Assembly (NCBI RefSeq): GCF_013911965.1
Contig: NZ_JACESE010000003.1
Span: 186,001 to 250,000 of the forward strand
Direction: 5' to 3'
Source: Phenylobacterium sp.
Lineage (GTDB): Bacteria > Pseudomonadota > Alphaproteobacteria > Caulobacterales > Caulobacteraceae
Length of the DNA stretch: 64,000 nt
The position numbers and the translations under genes were made by a program. Positions within the stretch are counted from its first letter, which is position 1. Every line of letters begins with the position of its first letter. A model generated the notes under the pieces. It saw only the letters and a list, made by a program, of their open reading frames with translations, was not told the origin of the DNA and searched no databases. Shown piece by piece: positions 1-8,860 of this stretch.

Positions 1-1
1 C

Positions 2-1096
2 CCGGCCGAAGGCCAGGCCGCCGCCGTTCTCGTGCGCCTGCCGGACGGGGGCGAACGCCTGCTTCACCTCGCCCCCGCCGACGCCCGACTGATCGGGGAG
101 AGCCCGCCCGGCGGCGCGCTGGGCTGGATCAAACGCCTGCACAGTCTCGAAACCTTCGGCCCCTGGGCCAACCTGCTGGCCGAGATCGCCGCAGGCTGGG
201 CGATCCTGCTGGTCGTCACCGGCGCGGTTCTCTGGTGGCCGCGGCCGGGCCAGCCGGCGATCGCCCTGCGCGGAAGCCCCGCCCGCCGCCCCTTCTGGCG
301 CGATCTCCACGCCCTGATCGGCGTCTTCGCAGGCGCGGTGATCCTGTTCCTGGCGGTGACCGGAATGCCGTGGTCGGCCGTCTGGGGCCAGCAGGTCCGG
401 GCGATCACGAACCAGGCCGGCTGGGGCCGCCCGGAGGCCCCGCCCGCGGCCGGGGGTTGGCGACCGGCGCCGGCGGCCGAGGCCGAGACCCACGCGCACG
501 GGGCCATGCCCTGGGCCCTCCAGGGCGAAGCCCTCGCCGCCCGGACGTCGGCGACGACCGAATTCGCGGACGCCGTCGACGCCGTCGCCGCCGCCACGTC
601 GCAGCGGATGGCGCCGCCGTTCGACCTGACCCTGTCGCGCGACCCGGAACTGGCCTGGACGGCCAGCCGCGCCGGCGGCGGACGGGTCGAAGACATGCGC
701 ACCCTCTACCTGTCCGCCGACGGCGGCGTGCTCGCCGACATCGGCTATGGCGCCTTCGGCCCCGCCGCCCAGGCGATCGAATGGGGCGTCGCGGTCCATC
801 AGGGGGCGCAGTACGGCTGGCTCAACAAGCTCGTCATGCTCGCCGGCTGTCTGAGCATCTGGGGGCTGGCCATATCCGGGCTGATCATGTGGTGGAAACG
901 CCGTCCCGCGCGGCGGCTGGGCGCGCCGCCCCGTCCGCCGAGCCTCCGCGCCTATGCGACGGCGGGCCTCGTCGTCCTGCCGATCGCCCTTCTCTACCCT
1001 CTCGTCGGAGCCACGCTCGCCGGAGCCCTGATGATCGACGCCCTCGTCCAGCGCCTGCCGCGCAACACGCACCGAGCCCAAGGAGCCCAAGCATGA
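2..1096 (+). CDS. PepSY-associated TM helix protein (5' end outside window)
   Basis: The frame is already open at the window edge, so the true start lies upstream and about 364 C-terminal residues are visible. Visible residues about 57-80 and 102-122 are membrane segments, separated by the conserved FWRDLHALIG stretch of the PepSY_TM family. A periplasmic PepSY-like loop follows, then a third segment ending in IMWWKRRP and a fourth near the C-terminus. Such proteins are inner-membrane proteins often found with TonB receptors or metal-handling genes, some acting as ferric reductases; the substrate here is unknown. The stop overlaps the next start as ATGA, so it is coupled to the PCu(A)C copper chaperone, which suggests a role in copper or iron handling. 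Confidence 0.85.
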   Translation, partial: PAEGQAAAVLVRLPDGGERLLHLAPADARLIGESPPGGALGWIKRLHSLETFGPWANLLAEIAAGWAILLVVTGAVLWWPRPGQPAIALRGSPARRPFWRDLHALIGVFAGAVILFLAVTGMPWSAVWGQQVRAITNQAGWGRPEAPPAAGGWRPAPAAEAETHAHGAMPWALQGEALAARTSATTEFADAVDAVAAATSQRMAPPFDLTLSRDPELAWTASRAGGGRVEDMRTLYLSADGGVLADIGYGAFGPAAQAIEWGVAVHQGAQYGWLNKLVMLAGCLSIWGLAISGLIMWWKRRPARRLGAPPRPPSLRAYATAGLVVLPIALLYPLVGATLAGALMIDALVQRLPRNTHRAQGAQA

Positions 1097-1536
1097 TCCG
1101 CACCGCCGTCCTTCTCGCCCCCCTCGCCCTGCTGGCGGCCTGCAGCCCCTCGCCGCCGGCCGATCCGAAGGTCGTCGCCGCCGACGCCTGGTGCCGCCCG
1201 ACGGCGGAAGGCGCACGCGCCGCCGGCTGCTATGTGACGCTCACCTCGACGACAGACGACCGCCTGGTGGCGGTGGAGAGTCCGGCCGCCGCGCGGGCCG
1301 AGATCCACACCATGTCAATGACCGACGGCATCATGCGGATGAGCAGGTTGGAGGACGGCCTGGCCCTGCCGGCCGGCGAAGCCGTGGCGCTGAAGCCGGG
1401 CGCCGAGCATTTGATGCTGCTCGAACCCGTCGGCGCTCTGAACGAGGGGAGCCAGACACAGCTGACCCTCACCTTCGAGCACGCCGCGCCGGTGACGGTG
1501 ACCGCCCAGATCCGCAGCGCCCCGCACGGATCCTGA
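1093..1536 (+). CDS. PCu(A)C-type periplasmic copper chaperone
   Basis: 147 residues. The N-terminus is a lipoprotein-like signal (LLAPLALLAAC), placing the protein outside the cytoplasmic membrane. The core has the His/Met-rich copper site of the family: EIHTMSMTDGIMRM, then about 20 residues later GAEHLML, fitting the H-M-x10-M-x21-H-x-M pattern. Family members carry Cu(I) to the CuA site of cytochrome oxidase or scavenge periplasmic copper. The ATG overlaps the upstream PepSY stop as ATGA, so the two are probably translated together. The following gene is on the opposite strand. Confidence 0.9.
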   Translation: MIRTAVLLAPLALLAACSPSPPADPKVVAADAWCRPTAEGARAAGCYVTLTSTTDDRLVAVESPAAARAEIHTMSMTDGIMRMSRLEDGLALPAGEAVALKPGAEHLMLLEPVGALNEGSQTQLTLTFEHAAPVTVTAQIRSAPHGS

Positions 1537-1543
1537 GGCGGCC

Positions 1544-2509
1544 TCAGAGCCACCGCGAACGCCGGAACTGCAGGAAGAGCAGGCCGCATATGACCGCGAT
1601 CAGGCCCAGCACGACGTAGTAGCCATAGCGCCACCGCAGTTCCGGCATGACGTCGAAGTTCATGCCGTAGATGCCGGCCACCGCGGTCGGGACCGCCAGG
1701 ATCGCGGCCCAAGCGGCCAGCTTGCGGGTGATGGCGCCCTGACGCTGCTGCTCCAGGAGGCTCGCCACCTCGAAGACCGAGGCCAGGCCTTCGCGCAGGC
1801 CGTCAACACGGCTCACCACGCGTCGGACGTGGTCGGCGACGTCGCGGAAGTAGGGCTTGGCGTCGGTGTCGATGCACGGCAGGTCGAGCAGTTCGAGGCG
1901 GTTGGCCAACTCCTCCATCGGGCCGAGCATCCGGCGGAACCGCAGCAGTTCGCGACGCAGGGTGAAGATGCGGCGGATATCTTCGCGGGAGAGGAAGGTG
2001 TCCTGCGCCCGATGCTCGAGGGCCAGCACGCTCTCCTCGATCGCATCCACGATCGGCGCATAGCCGTCGACGACGAAATCCAGGATGGCGTGGAGCACAT
2101 AGTCGGGCCCCTTGGCCAGCATGCCTGGGGCGGCCTCGAGCTGGGCGCGCAGCTCCGTGTGGCCCCGCGCCGAGCCGTGGCGGACGGTCAGGATGTGGCT
2201 CGGCCCCACGAACATGTGGGTCTCGCCATACGCGATGTGGTCATCGACCAGCTCGGCCGTGCGCGCGACGACGAAGAGTTCGGCCCCGTAGACCTCCACC
2301 TTCGCCAGCTGATGGGCGGACAGGGCGTCTTCGACAGCCAGGGGATGGAGGCCGAACCGCCCCTGCAGGGTCCGCAGTTCGCGCTGGTCGGGCTGGAGCA
2401 GTCCGATCCAGGCGAAGTCGCCCGCCCCGAGGGCGAGACCCTCCTCGGTCAGCGAGGCTTCCCGGACCCGGCGGCCGTCCCGGTAGACATAGGCTGCGAC
2501 AATGCTCAC
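1544..2509 (-). CDS. corA: CorA-family magnesium/cobalt channel
   Basis: The C-terminus has two transmembrane helices with the signature YGMNFDVMPEL between them: GMN is the selectivity motif of CorA channels, which take up Mg2+ and sometimes Co2+ or Ni2+ as pentamers. The N-terminal 250 residues form the acidic and helical cytoplasmic domain. I chose the GTG at 2509 (321 residues, starting MSIVAAYVYRDG), because that is where family similarity begins and a GGAG lies about nine bases upstream; a TTG at 2530 would add seven residues. It converges on the copper-chaperone gene with a 7-base gap. Confidence 0.9.
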   Translation of the reverse strand: MSIVAAYVYRDGRRVREASLTEEGLALGAGDFAWIGLLQPDQRELRTLQGRFGLHPLAVEDALSAHQLAKVEVYGAELFVVARTAELVDDHIAYGETHMFVGPSHILTVRHGSARGHTELRAQLEAAPGMLAKGPDYVLHAILDFVVDGYAPIVDAIEESVLALEHRAQDTFLSREDIRRIFTLRRELLRFRRMLGPMEELANRLELLDLPCIDTDAKPYFRDVADHVRRVVSRVDGLREGLASVFEVASLLEQQRQGAITRKLAAWAAILAVPTAVAGIYGMNFDVMPELRWRYGYYVVLGLIAVICGLLFLQFRRSRWL

Positions 2510-2567
2510 GCCGCCCGGCTCCGCCTCCAACGCGACCGTCCGAGCTCTGCGGCGCAGGATCGGGAAA

Positions 2568-2642
2568 TGGTAGGCCGGCTGGGATTCGAACCCAGGACCA
2601 TTCGATTAAAAGTCGAATGCTCTACCACTGAGCTACCGGCCC
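2568..2642 (-). tRNA. tRNA-Lys (anticodon UUU)
   Basis: Read on the minus strand, a full cloverleaf is visible: acceptor GGGCCGG pairing with CCGGCCT (one G-U), D arm GCTC..GAGC, anticodon stem ATTCGA/TCGAAT around the loop CTTTTAA (anticodon TTT), T arm CTGGG-TTCGAAT-CCCAG, and an encoded CCA end. It sits alone between corA and a lipoprotein gene. Confidence 0.97.
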
Positions 2643-2760
2643 GTGGCGCGGCGCAGGATGTCGCGCCGGCCGAAGCGGGCGGACCATAGGGCGCAGGTCC
2701 GACTCGGGCAAGTCGCGAGCGGCCTTTCCCATGCGCGGCCCTCGGCATATGGATAGTGGC

Positions 2761-3354
2761 ATGTCGCGCCTTGCTCCCTTCGCCGCTTTCGGCCTGCTCG
2801 CCGCCCTGCTGTCCGGCTGCACCACCACGCGCGCCGACGGCTCGCCCCAGATCCAAACGAGTTCGGAGGCCAATCGCGAGAGCCTGGAAGGCGCCATGTC
2901 CGCCCCCCTGCGGGACGTGAACCTGCTGCGCACCAAGATCCCGCCGGTGCTGCTGGAGGCGCAGGCCGATCCCTACAAGCGGCCCCAGCCGGCCACCTGC
3001 GCCAATATCGCCGCCCAGATCGTCCCGCTGAACCATGCCCTGGGCGCCGACCTCGACGAGGAGGCCAAGGACGAGGACGACCTGATGGACCAGGGCCGTA
3101 TGACGGCGCTCGGCGCCGTGGCGGGCTTCACCCAGGATGTCATCCCCTTCCGGGGTTGGGTGCGAAAGCTGACGGGCGCCGAACAGCACGACAAGCTGGT
3201 GCAGAGCGCCATCGTCGCCGGCGGCGTGCGCCGGGCCTATCTGAAGGGACTGGGCGAGGCGCGCGGCTGCAACCCGCCGGCCACCCCCAACCACGCCTAT
3301 CAGGCCAAGGACGTCATCCAGCAGGAGCTGAAGCCCCGCTATCCCGTCCGCTGA
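2761..3354 (+). CDS. Putative lipoprotein of unknown function
   Basis: 197 residues. I chose the ATG at 2761 because it places a clean type II signal at the N-terminus ([20 protein letters not shown], the Cys being the lipid-modified residue); in-frame ATGs at 2731 and 2749 would put charged residues before it. The mature part is soluble, mostly helical by composition, with an acidic patch ([14 protein letters not shown]) and conserved-looking cysteines at TCANI and RGCNPP. I do not recognise a named family. It converges on tgt with a 16-base overlap. Confidence 0.75.
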   Translation: MSRLAPFAAFGLLAALLSGCTTTRADGSPQIQTSSEANRESLEGAMSAPLRDVNLLRTKIPPVLLEAQADPYKRPQPATCANIAAQIVPLNHALGADLDEEAKDEDDLMDQGRMTALGAVAGFTQDVIPFRGWVRKLTGAEQHDKLVQSAIVAGGVRRAYLKGLGEARGCNPPATPNHAYQAKDVIQQELKPRYPVR

Positions 3355-4454
3355 GCCGCGCGGAAGTCCCGGCGGAAGGCGTCCATCCGCCCCTCGGCGA
3401 TGGCGAGCCGCATCGCGGCGGTGAGCGCCTGGAAGAAGCCGATATTGTGCCACGACAGCAGCACCTGGCCGAGGATCTCCTCGGCCTTCACCAGGTGGTG
3501 CAGATAGGCCTTCGAGTAGTCGCGGCTGGCCGGGCAGGACGAGGCGGCGTCCAACGGCTCGTCATCCTCTGCGAAGCGTGCGTTCTTCAGGTTGATGGGG
3601 CCGTTCCACGTCCAGGCCTGTCCGTGCCGGCCCGAGCGGGTGGGCAGGACGCAGTCGAACATGTCCACGCCGCGCCAGACGGCTTCCACGAGGTCGATGG
3701 GCTTTCCGACGCCCATCAGGTAGCGCGGCCGCTCGGCCGGCAGCATGGCCGGCGCGTAGTCGAGGGTTTCGCACATCGCCTCGTGCCCCTCCCCGACAGC
3801 TAGGCCGCCGATGGCGTAGCCGTCGAAACCGATCTCGATCAGCCGCTCGGCGGACTCCTTGCGCAGGTGCTCGAAGGTCGAACCCTGCTGGATGCCGAAC
3901 AGGGCCTGGCGTTCGCGGTCGCCGAACGCCGCCTTGCACCGCGCGCCCCAGCGGGCCGAGAGCCGCAGGGCCTCGGCCGCGCGCGTCTCCTCCGCCGGCC
4001 AGGCGACGCATTCGTCGAGCTGCATGACGATGTCGGCGCCGAGCCGGTTGGCCTGGATTTCGATCGAACGTTCGGGCGAAAGCACATGGCGCGAGCCGTC
4101 GATGTGGCTGGCGAAGGTGACCGCCTCTTCCGTCACCTTGGCGATCTGAGACAGCGACATGACCTGGAAGCCGCCGGAGTCGGTCAGGATCGGCCCGTCC
4201 CAGCGCATGAAGCGGTGCAGACCGCCCAGGCGCGCCATCCGCTCGGGACCGGGGCGCAGCATCAGGTGGTAGGTGTTGCCGAGGATGATGTCCGCGCCGG
4301 TGGCCTTCACCTGATCGACGGTCAGCGCCTTCACCGTCGCAGCCGTGCCGACGGGCATGAAGGCGGGCGTGCGGATGTCGCCGCGAGCGGTCTTCAGAAC
4401 GCCCGTGCGCGCCCGGCCGTCCGTGGCGGCGATCTCGAAGGGAAAGGCGGCCAT
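3339..4454 (-). CDS. tgt: tRNA-guanine transglycosylase (Tgt)
   Basis: 371 residues, the usual length. Tgt swaps guanine-34 for the queuosine precursor preQ1 in tRNAs for Asp, Asn, His and Tyr. Visible signatures are [21 protein letters not shown] with the catalytic Asp region, and the PTRSGRHGQ loop. The C-terminal zinc site is unusual: where the family has C-x-C-x2-C before the YLHHL motif, this protein has S-x-C-x2-S ([17 protein letters not shown]), while the last ligand His (SWHNIGF) remains. The start overlaps the queA stop as TGATG, so the two are coupled in a two-gene queuosine operon. Confidence 0.96.
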   Translation of the reverse strand: MAAFPFEIAATDGRARTGVLKTARGDIRTPAFMPVGTAATVKALTVDQVKATGADIILGNTYHLMLRPGPERMARLGGLHRFMRWDGPILTDSGGFQVMSLSQIAKVTEEAVTFASHIDGSRHVLSPERSIEIQANRLGADIVMQLDECVAWPAEETRAAEALRLSARWGARCKAAFGDRERQALFGIQQGSTFEHLRKESAERLIEIGFDGYAIGGLAVGEGHEAMCETLDYAPAMLPAERPRYLMGVGKPIDLVEAVWRGVDMFDCVLPTRSGRHGQAWTWNGPINLKNARFAEDDEPLDAASSCPASRDYSKAYLHHLVKAEEILGQVLLSWHNIGFFQALTAAMRLAIAEGRMDAFRRDFRAAQRTG

Positions 4455-5530
4455 CAGTCGGCCCTCCAGAGCAGGCTGGCGTCGCCATAGGAATAGAAGC
4501 GATAGCCGCTGGCGATGGCGTGGGCGTAGGCCGCGCGCATGGTTTCCAGTCCGGCGAAGGCGCTGACCAGCATGAAGAGCGTCGACTTCGGCAGGTGGAA
4601 ATTGGTCATCAGCCCGTCGGCGGCGCGGAAGCGATAGCCGGGCGTGATGAAGATGGCGGTCTCGTCGGCGAAGGGGCGCACCGTCCCGTCCTCCGCCGCG
4701 GCGCTCTCCACAAGCCTCAGCGAGGTGGTGCCGACGCAGACGATCCGGCCGCCCTCCGCCTTTGCGCGGTTCAGGCGCGCGGCGACCTCGGGACTCACCT
4801 CGCCGAACTCGGCGTGCATGTGGTGCTCGGAGACGTCCTCCACCTTCACCGGCAGGAAGGTTCCGGCGCCCACGTGCAGGGTGACGAAGCAGGTGTCCAC
4901 GCCCGCCGCGGCCAGCCGCTCCATCAGGCCGGGCGTGAAATGCAGTCCCGCCGTGGGCGCGGCCACCGAGCCGTCGGCCTGGGCGTAGATGGTCTGGTAG
5001 TCGGACCTGTCCTGCTCGTCCTCCGGCCGCTTGGCCGCGATATAGGGGGGCAGCGGCATGGCGCCTCTGGCCTTGATCGCCTCGTCCAGCACCGGGCCGG
5101 CCAGGTCGAAGTCGAGCACGACCTCCCCGCCCTCGCCCTTCTCCGTCACGGTCGCGGCGAGTTCGGCGAGCTGGCAGGCGCGATCCTCGGCCTCGCCGAA
5201 CACCACGCGATCGCCCGGCGCCAGGCGCTTGCCCGGCCGCATGAAGGCGCTCCAGCGCGCCGGTCCCAGCCGCTTGTGAAGGGTCGCCTCGACCGCCACG
5301 GAGCTGTCGCCGCGCCGGCGGCGGCCCTTCAGTCGCGCGGGGATGACGCGGGTGTCGTTCAGCACCAGCACGTCGCCGGCCCGCAGCTCGCCGGGCAGGT
5401 CGCGCACATGCCGGTCGGCCAGCGGCGCGCCGGGCCGCACGCACAGCATGCGCGCGGCGTCGCGCGGCGAAACCGGGCGCAGGGCGATGGCGCTCTCGGG
5501 CAGATCGAAGTCGAAATCGGCGAGTTTCAT
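4454..5530 (-). CDS. queA: S-adenosylmethionine:tRNA ribosyltransferase-isomerase (QueA)
   Basis: 358 residues. QueA transfers the ribosyl group of SAM to preQ1 in tRNA, the step after Tgt in queuosine synthesis. The protein begins [17 protein letters not shown] and has the family stretches [34 protein letters not shown] and [11 protein letters not shown] chose the ATG at 5530 because the conserved N-terminus starts there; an upstream in-frame start at 5581 would add an unconserved, basic 17 residues. The stop overlaps tgt as TGATG. Confidence 0.97.
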   Translation of the reverse strand: MKLADFDFDLPESAIALRPVSPRDAARMLCVRPGAPLADRHVRDLPGELRAGDVLVLNDTRVIPARLKGRRRRGDSSVAVEATLHKRLGPARWSAFMRPGKRLAPGDRVVFGEAEDRACQLAELAATVTEKGEGGEVVLDFDLAGPVLDEAIKARGAMPLPPYIAAKRPEDEQDRSDYQTIYAQADGSVAAPTAGLHFTPGLMERLAAAGVDTCFVTLHVGAGTFLPVKVEDVSEHHMHAEFGEVSPEVAARLNRAKAEGGRIVCVGTTSLRLVESAAAEDGTVRPFADETAIFITPGYRFRAADGLMTNFHLPKSTLFMLVSAFAGLETMRAAYAHAIASGYRFYSYGDASLLWRAD

Positions 5531-5595
5531 GAAGCTGCGGTCAAGGCCATGCGAGACCTCGCGCGTCAAGCGCAAGCGCATGCTAGAGCCAGCCC

Positions 5596-6585
5596 ATGGG
5601 GCTCCTGAGAATCATCGTCAACCGCATCCTGGAGGACGTGGCCGCCGCGCTCGCGGCCCTGTCGCTGCTGGCCATGCTGGCCGCGCAGGGCGGCCGCTTC
5701 AGCGACCGGCTGGACATCGCAACCCACTTTGCGCCGGTCTTCATCGTGCTGGCGATGCTGTCGGCCCTGCTTGCGGCGCTGACGCCCGCCGGACGGCTGC
5801 GGCGGGTCACGCTCGGCATGGCGGGCGGTGCGATCGTCCTGTCCTCGCTTCTCATCCTGCCCGAAGTGTTCCGGGACGCAGGGCCGGCGGCCGAGGAGGC
5901 CCAGGGCCCGACGCTGAAGATCGTCCAGCTGAACAGCTGGAGCGCGCGCAACCAGACGATGGACGAGACGGCCGAATGGATCCTGGCGCAGGATCCCGAC
6001 ATCGTCGTTCTCGAAGAGGCGACGCGGCGATTCCAGCGGGCCTTCGAGTCCCGCGCGGACTACCACCGGACCTGCAATCCGGAGGACCGCTGCGAGGTCA
6101 TCATCTACAGCAAGGTCGCGCCGCTTTCGGGAGGTCTGGAGCCTGTCGACGCGGGCGCCTACTTCCCCTCGACGCGGGCGACCTTCGCCGCTCCGGGCGG
6201 CGACTTCACGGTGATCGGCGCTCACTACACCTGGCCGATCCCGGCCGGTCCGCAGCAGCAGCAGAGCCTGCGCCTGACGACCATGGCGCAGCGCTATGAC
6301 CGCGACCGGCTGATCATCGCCGGCGACTTCAACTCGACGCCCTGGTCCTTCACCCTGCGCCGCCAGGACGAGGCGCTGGGCCTGTCACGGCGCAACAAGG
6401 CCATGCTGAGCTGGCCGGCCATGGCCTTTTCGCGCTGGAACATCCACATGCCCCTGCCCTTCCTGGCGATCGACCACGTCTATGCCGGCAAGGACTGGAA
6501 GACCGTGAGCGTGGAACGTGGCCCTTCGCTGGGATCGGACCACTTCCCCGTCGTCGTCACTCTGGCGCTGGCGCCAGCCGGCTGA
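5596..6585 (+). CDS. Membrane-anchored endonuclease/exonuclease/phosphatase (EEP) family protein
   Basis: 329 residues. Three hydrophobic helices fill residues about 1-100, and the EEP catalytic fold follows: LNSWSARNQ, the metal-binding Glu in [23 protein letters not shown] (the D-x-N metal site), AIDHVY and GSDHFPVVV (catalytic Asp-His). The orientation suggests a membrane-tethered domain facing the periplasm. Related proteins cleave phosphodiesters of nucleic acids, phospholipids or inositol phosphates; the substrate cannot be told from the sequence. It is divergent from queA with about 65 bases between the starts. Confidence 0.85.
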   Translation: MGLLRIIVNRILEDVAAALAALSLLAMLAAQGGRFSDRLDIATHFAPVFIVLAMLSALLAALTPAGRLRRVTLGMAGGAIVLSSLLILPEVFRDAGPAAEEAQGPTLKIVQLNSWSARNQTMDETAEWILAQDPDIVVLEEATRRFQRAFESRADYHRTCNPEDRCEVIIYSKVAPLSGGLEPVDAGAYFPSTRATFAAPGGDFTVIGAHYTWPIPAGPQQQQSLRLTTMAQRYDRDRLIIAGDFNSTPWSFTLRRQDEALGLSRRNKAMLSWPAMAFSRWNIHMPLPFLAIDHVYAGKDWKTVSVERGPSLGSDHFPVVVTLALAPAG

Positions 6586-6606
6586 CCAGCGCGCGGCGCT
6601 CGGGCC

Positions 6607-7067
<461 letters not shown>

Positions 7068-7068
<1 letters not shown>

Positions 7069-7934
7069 CACTTCACCTCGGAGGGAATCTTCAGGTTGCA
7101 GGCCGAGAAGTCGGCCCCATCTTCGGCCCGCTGCTGCGCCACCTGGGCGGCGAACCAGGGCCCGGCCGTATCGACGACGCGGACGCTGGGCCGTTCGGCC
7201 GCCGGCATGTCAGCGAGAATGCGCACGCGCTCCATGCGATCCTGAGGATCGGCCACGGGCTCGCCCGTCTTGATCGCGCGCACGACCTCCAGGCCGTCGA
7301 CCACGCGTCCGAACGCCGTGTAGCGCTTCTCGAGCGACGGATAGGCCTGGCGCATCAGGAAGAACTGGCTGTTGGCCGAGTCGTCCTCGGAGCCCCGCGC
7401 CATTCCGGCGACGCCGGGACAGAAGAGCGGCCAGGCGGTGATCTTGCCGTCCACGGTCATCGCCATGAGCATCGGGCTCTGCGTCATCACCGGCACGGCG
7501 CCGACAAAGCCCGTCTGGCTGGACCCGGAGTCCGCCACCTTCACGAAGGGATCGGATGCGCCGCGGCGGAAGGTGAACTCGGCGGCGATGTCGGGCAGGT
7601 CCGAGCCGCCTTCGCCCGTGTCGAGCGGGTCGCCCGTCTGGGCCATGAAGAGGTCGATGACGCGGAAGAAGGTGCGCCCGTCATAGAGCCCCTGGCGCGT
7701 CAGCGTGCGGATGCGATCCACATGGGCCGGCGCCACGCGCGGCTCCAGCTCCACCAGGATGCGGCCCTTGTTCGTGTCGATGACGAGCACGTTCTCCGGG
7801 TCGGGCGTGCGCCAGTCCTGCGGCCCGGGCGCCGGCGCCGGGGGCGGCGCCGGCGGAATGTTCTGGCGCTGGGCCTGGGCCGGGGCGGACGCCAGGGTCG
7901 CCGCGACGGCGGCGAGAAGCACGGTGCGGATCAT
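7068..7934 (-). CDS. Exported cyclophilin-type peptidyl-prolyl isomerase
   Basis: 288 residues. A Sec signal peptide (about residues 1-21, ending SAPAQA) and a Pro-rich linker precede the cyclophilin domain, so it probably helps fold proteins in the periplasm. The active-site segment reads FFRVIDLFMAQTGD: Arg, Phe, Met and Gln are kept, but the usual His before Arg is Phe and one Gly is Thr. It is longer than its neighbour, with about 60 extra C-terminal residues. It is coupled downstream to the cytoplasmic PPIase by TGATG; the next gene upstream ends 4 bases before its start. Confidence 0.9.
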
Positions 7935-7938
7935 GGGA

Positions 7939-8292
7939 TCACTCGTAATAGGCGGCCGCCTCGACGGCCAGCCCGTCAGGGCCGAAGCGCAGCACCTCGA
8001 CCACCTCGCCGCCCGTCCGGGAGCTGTGATAGCGCAGGGCCAGGGCGTCCGGCCCTTTGAGCACGCTCTTAAGCGTGAACCGGAGATCCGGCGCGCGCTT
8101 CAGCGCCTCCTCCCAATAGGCCGCCAGCGCCGCCTTGCCGACGACGCGGCCGGAAGGATCGCCGGTGATCCGCGCCGCGGCGGGACTGACGAAAACGATA
8201 TCCTCGGCGTAGTGGGAGAGGATCGCCGCCAGGTCCTGGGCGTTCCAGGCCGCGATCCAGTCGCGGGCGAACCCCTCGGCCTCGGGCCTCAA
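7939..8292 (-). CDS. SnoaL/NTF2-like small protein
   Basis: 117 residues with the cone-shaped alpha+beta fold typical of SnoaL/ketosteroid-isomerase-like proteins: FARDWIAAWNAQDLAAILSHYAEDIVFVSP, then GRVVGKAALAAYWEEAL and a C-terminal beta sheet. Many such proteins are small enzymes or ligand binders; no reaction can be assigned. The only good start is a TTG at 8292 that overlaps the coaD stop as TTGA, implying coupling to coaD. It lies in a run coaD - SnoaL - PPIase - PPIase. Confidence 0.8.
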   Translation of the reverse strand: MRPEAEGFARDWIAAWNAQDLAAILSHYAEDIVFVSPAAARITGDPSGRVVGKAALAAYWEEALKRAPDLRFTLKSVLKGPDALALRYHSSRTGGEVVEVLRFGPDGLAVEAAAYYE

Positions 8293-8783
8293 CGCGCCAC
8301 CTTGGCGAGCAGAGCATCCTTCACCCGGGGGCTGACGAACTTGGTGACGTCGCCGCCCAGGATGGCGATCTCCTTCACCAGGCGCGAAGCGATCGCCTGA
8401 TGGCGCGGATCGGCCATCAGGAAGACGGTCTCGATCTCACGATCCAGCTGCTGGTTCATGGCCGTCATCTGGAATTCGTACTCGAAATCGGCCACGGCGC
8501 GCAGGCCGCGGACGATGACGCCTGCGCCCACCTGGCGGGCGAACTGCAGGGTCAGGCCCTCGTAGGGCTGCACCTCGATCTCCGCCCCGTCGGCGGCCAG
8601 ATGCTCGGTCTCGGCCTCGATGATGGCCACCCGCTCCTCGAGCGAGAACAGCGGGCCCTTGCCGGCGTTGATCGCCACGCCGATGACCAGCTTGTCCACC
8701 AGCTTGACCGCCCGCCCGATGATGTCGGTGTGGCCGTTGGTGATCGGATCGAACGTGCCCGGGTAGAGCCCGATGCGGGTCAT
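8289..8783 (-). CDS. coaD: Pantetheine-phosphate adenylyltransferase (CoaD)
   Basis: 164 residues, the standard size. CoaD joins AMP to 4'-phosphopantetheine, the penultimate step of coenzyme A synthesis. The nucleotidyltransferase motif GTFDPITNGHTDII is at the N-terminus and the second motif region IASRLVKEIAILGGDV near the C-terminus. It lies downstream of gyrA on the same strand with a 77-base gap that contains an inverted repeat, and it overlaps the SnoaL-like gene by 4 bases. Confidence 0.97.
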   Translation of the reverse strand: MTRIGLYPGTFDPITNGHTDIIGRAVKLVDKLVIGVAINAGKGPLFSLEERVAIIEAETEHLAADGAEIEVQPYEGLTLQFARQVGAGVIVRGLRAVADFEYEFQMTAMNQQLDREIETVFLMADPRHQAIASRLVKEIAILGGDVTKFVSPRVKDALLAKVAR

Positions 8784-8815
8784 GTGGCGTTTCCCCGTTA
8801 TCCCTTGGTCCTTCG

Positions 8816-8842
8816 GCTTTCGCCGCGCGAAGCGGCGAAAGC
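8816..8842 (-). repeat. Inverted repeat after gyrA (possible weak terminator)
   Basis: An 11-bp perfect stem (GCTTTCGCCGC with its complement) around a 5-base loop lies between the gyrA stop and coaD. No T-run follows on the minus strand, so it may be a pause or mRNA-stability element instead of a terminator. Confidence 0.5.
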
Positions 8843-8860
8843 AAGCCCTAATGCCGCAGG

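Noticed and set aside
8816-8842. Hairpin after gyrA as a secure terminator
   Set aside because: No T-run follows on the minus strand, so I list it only as a repeat.
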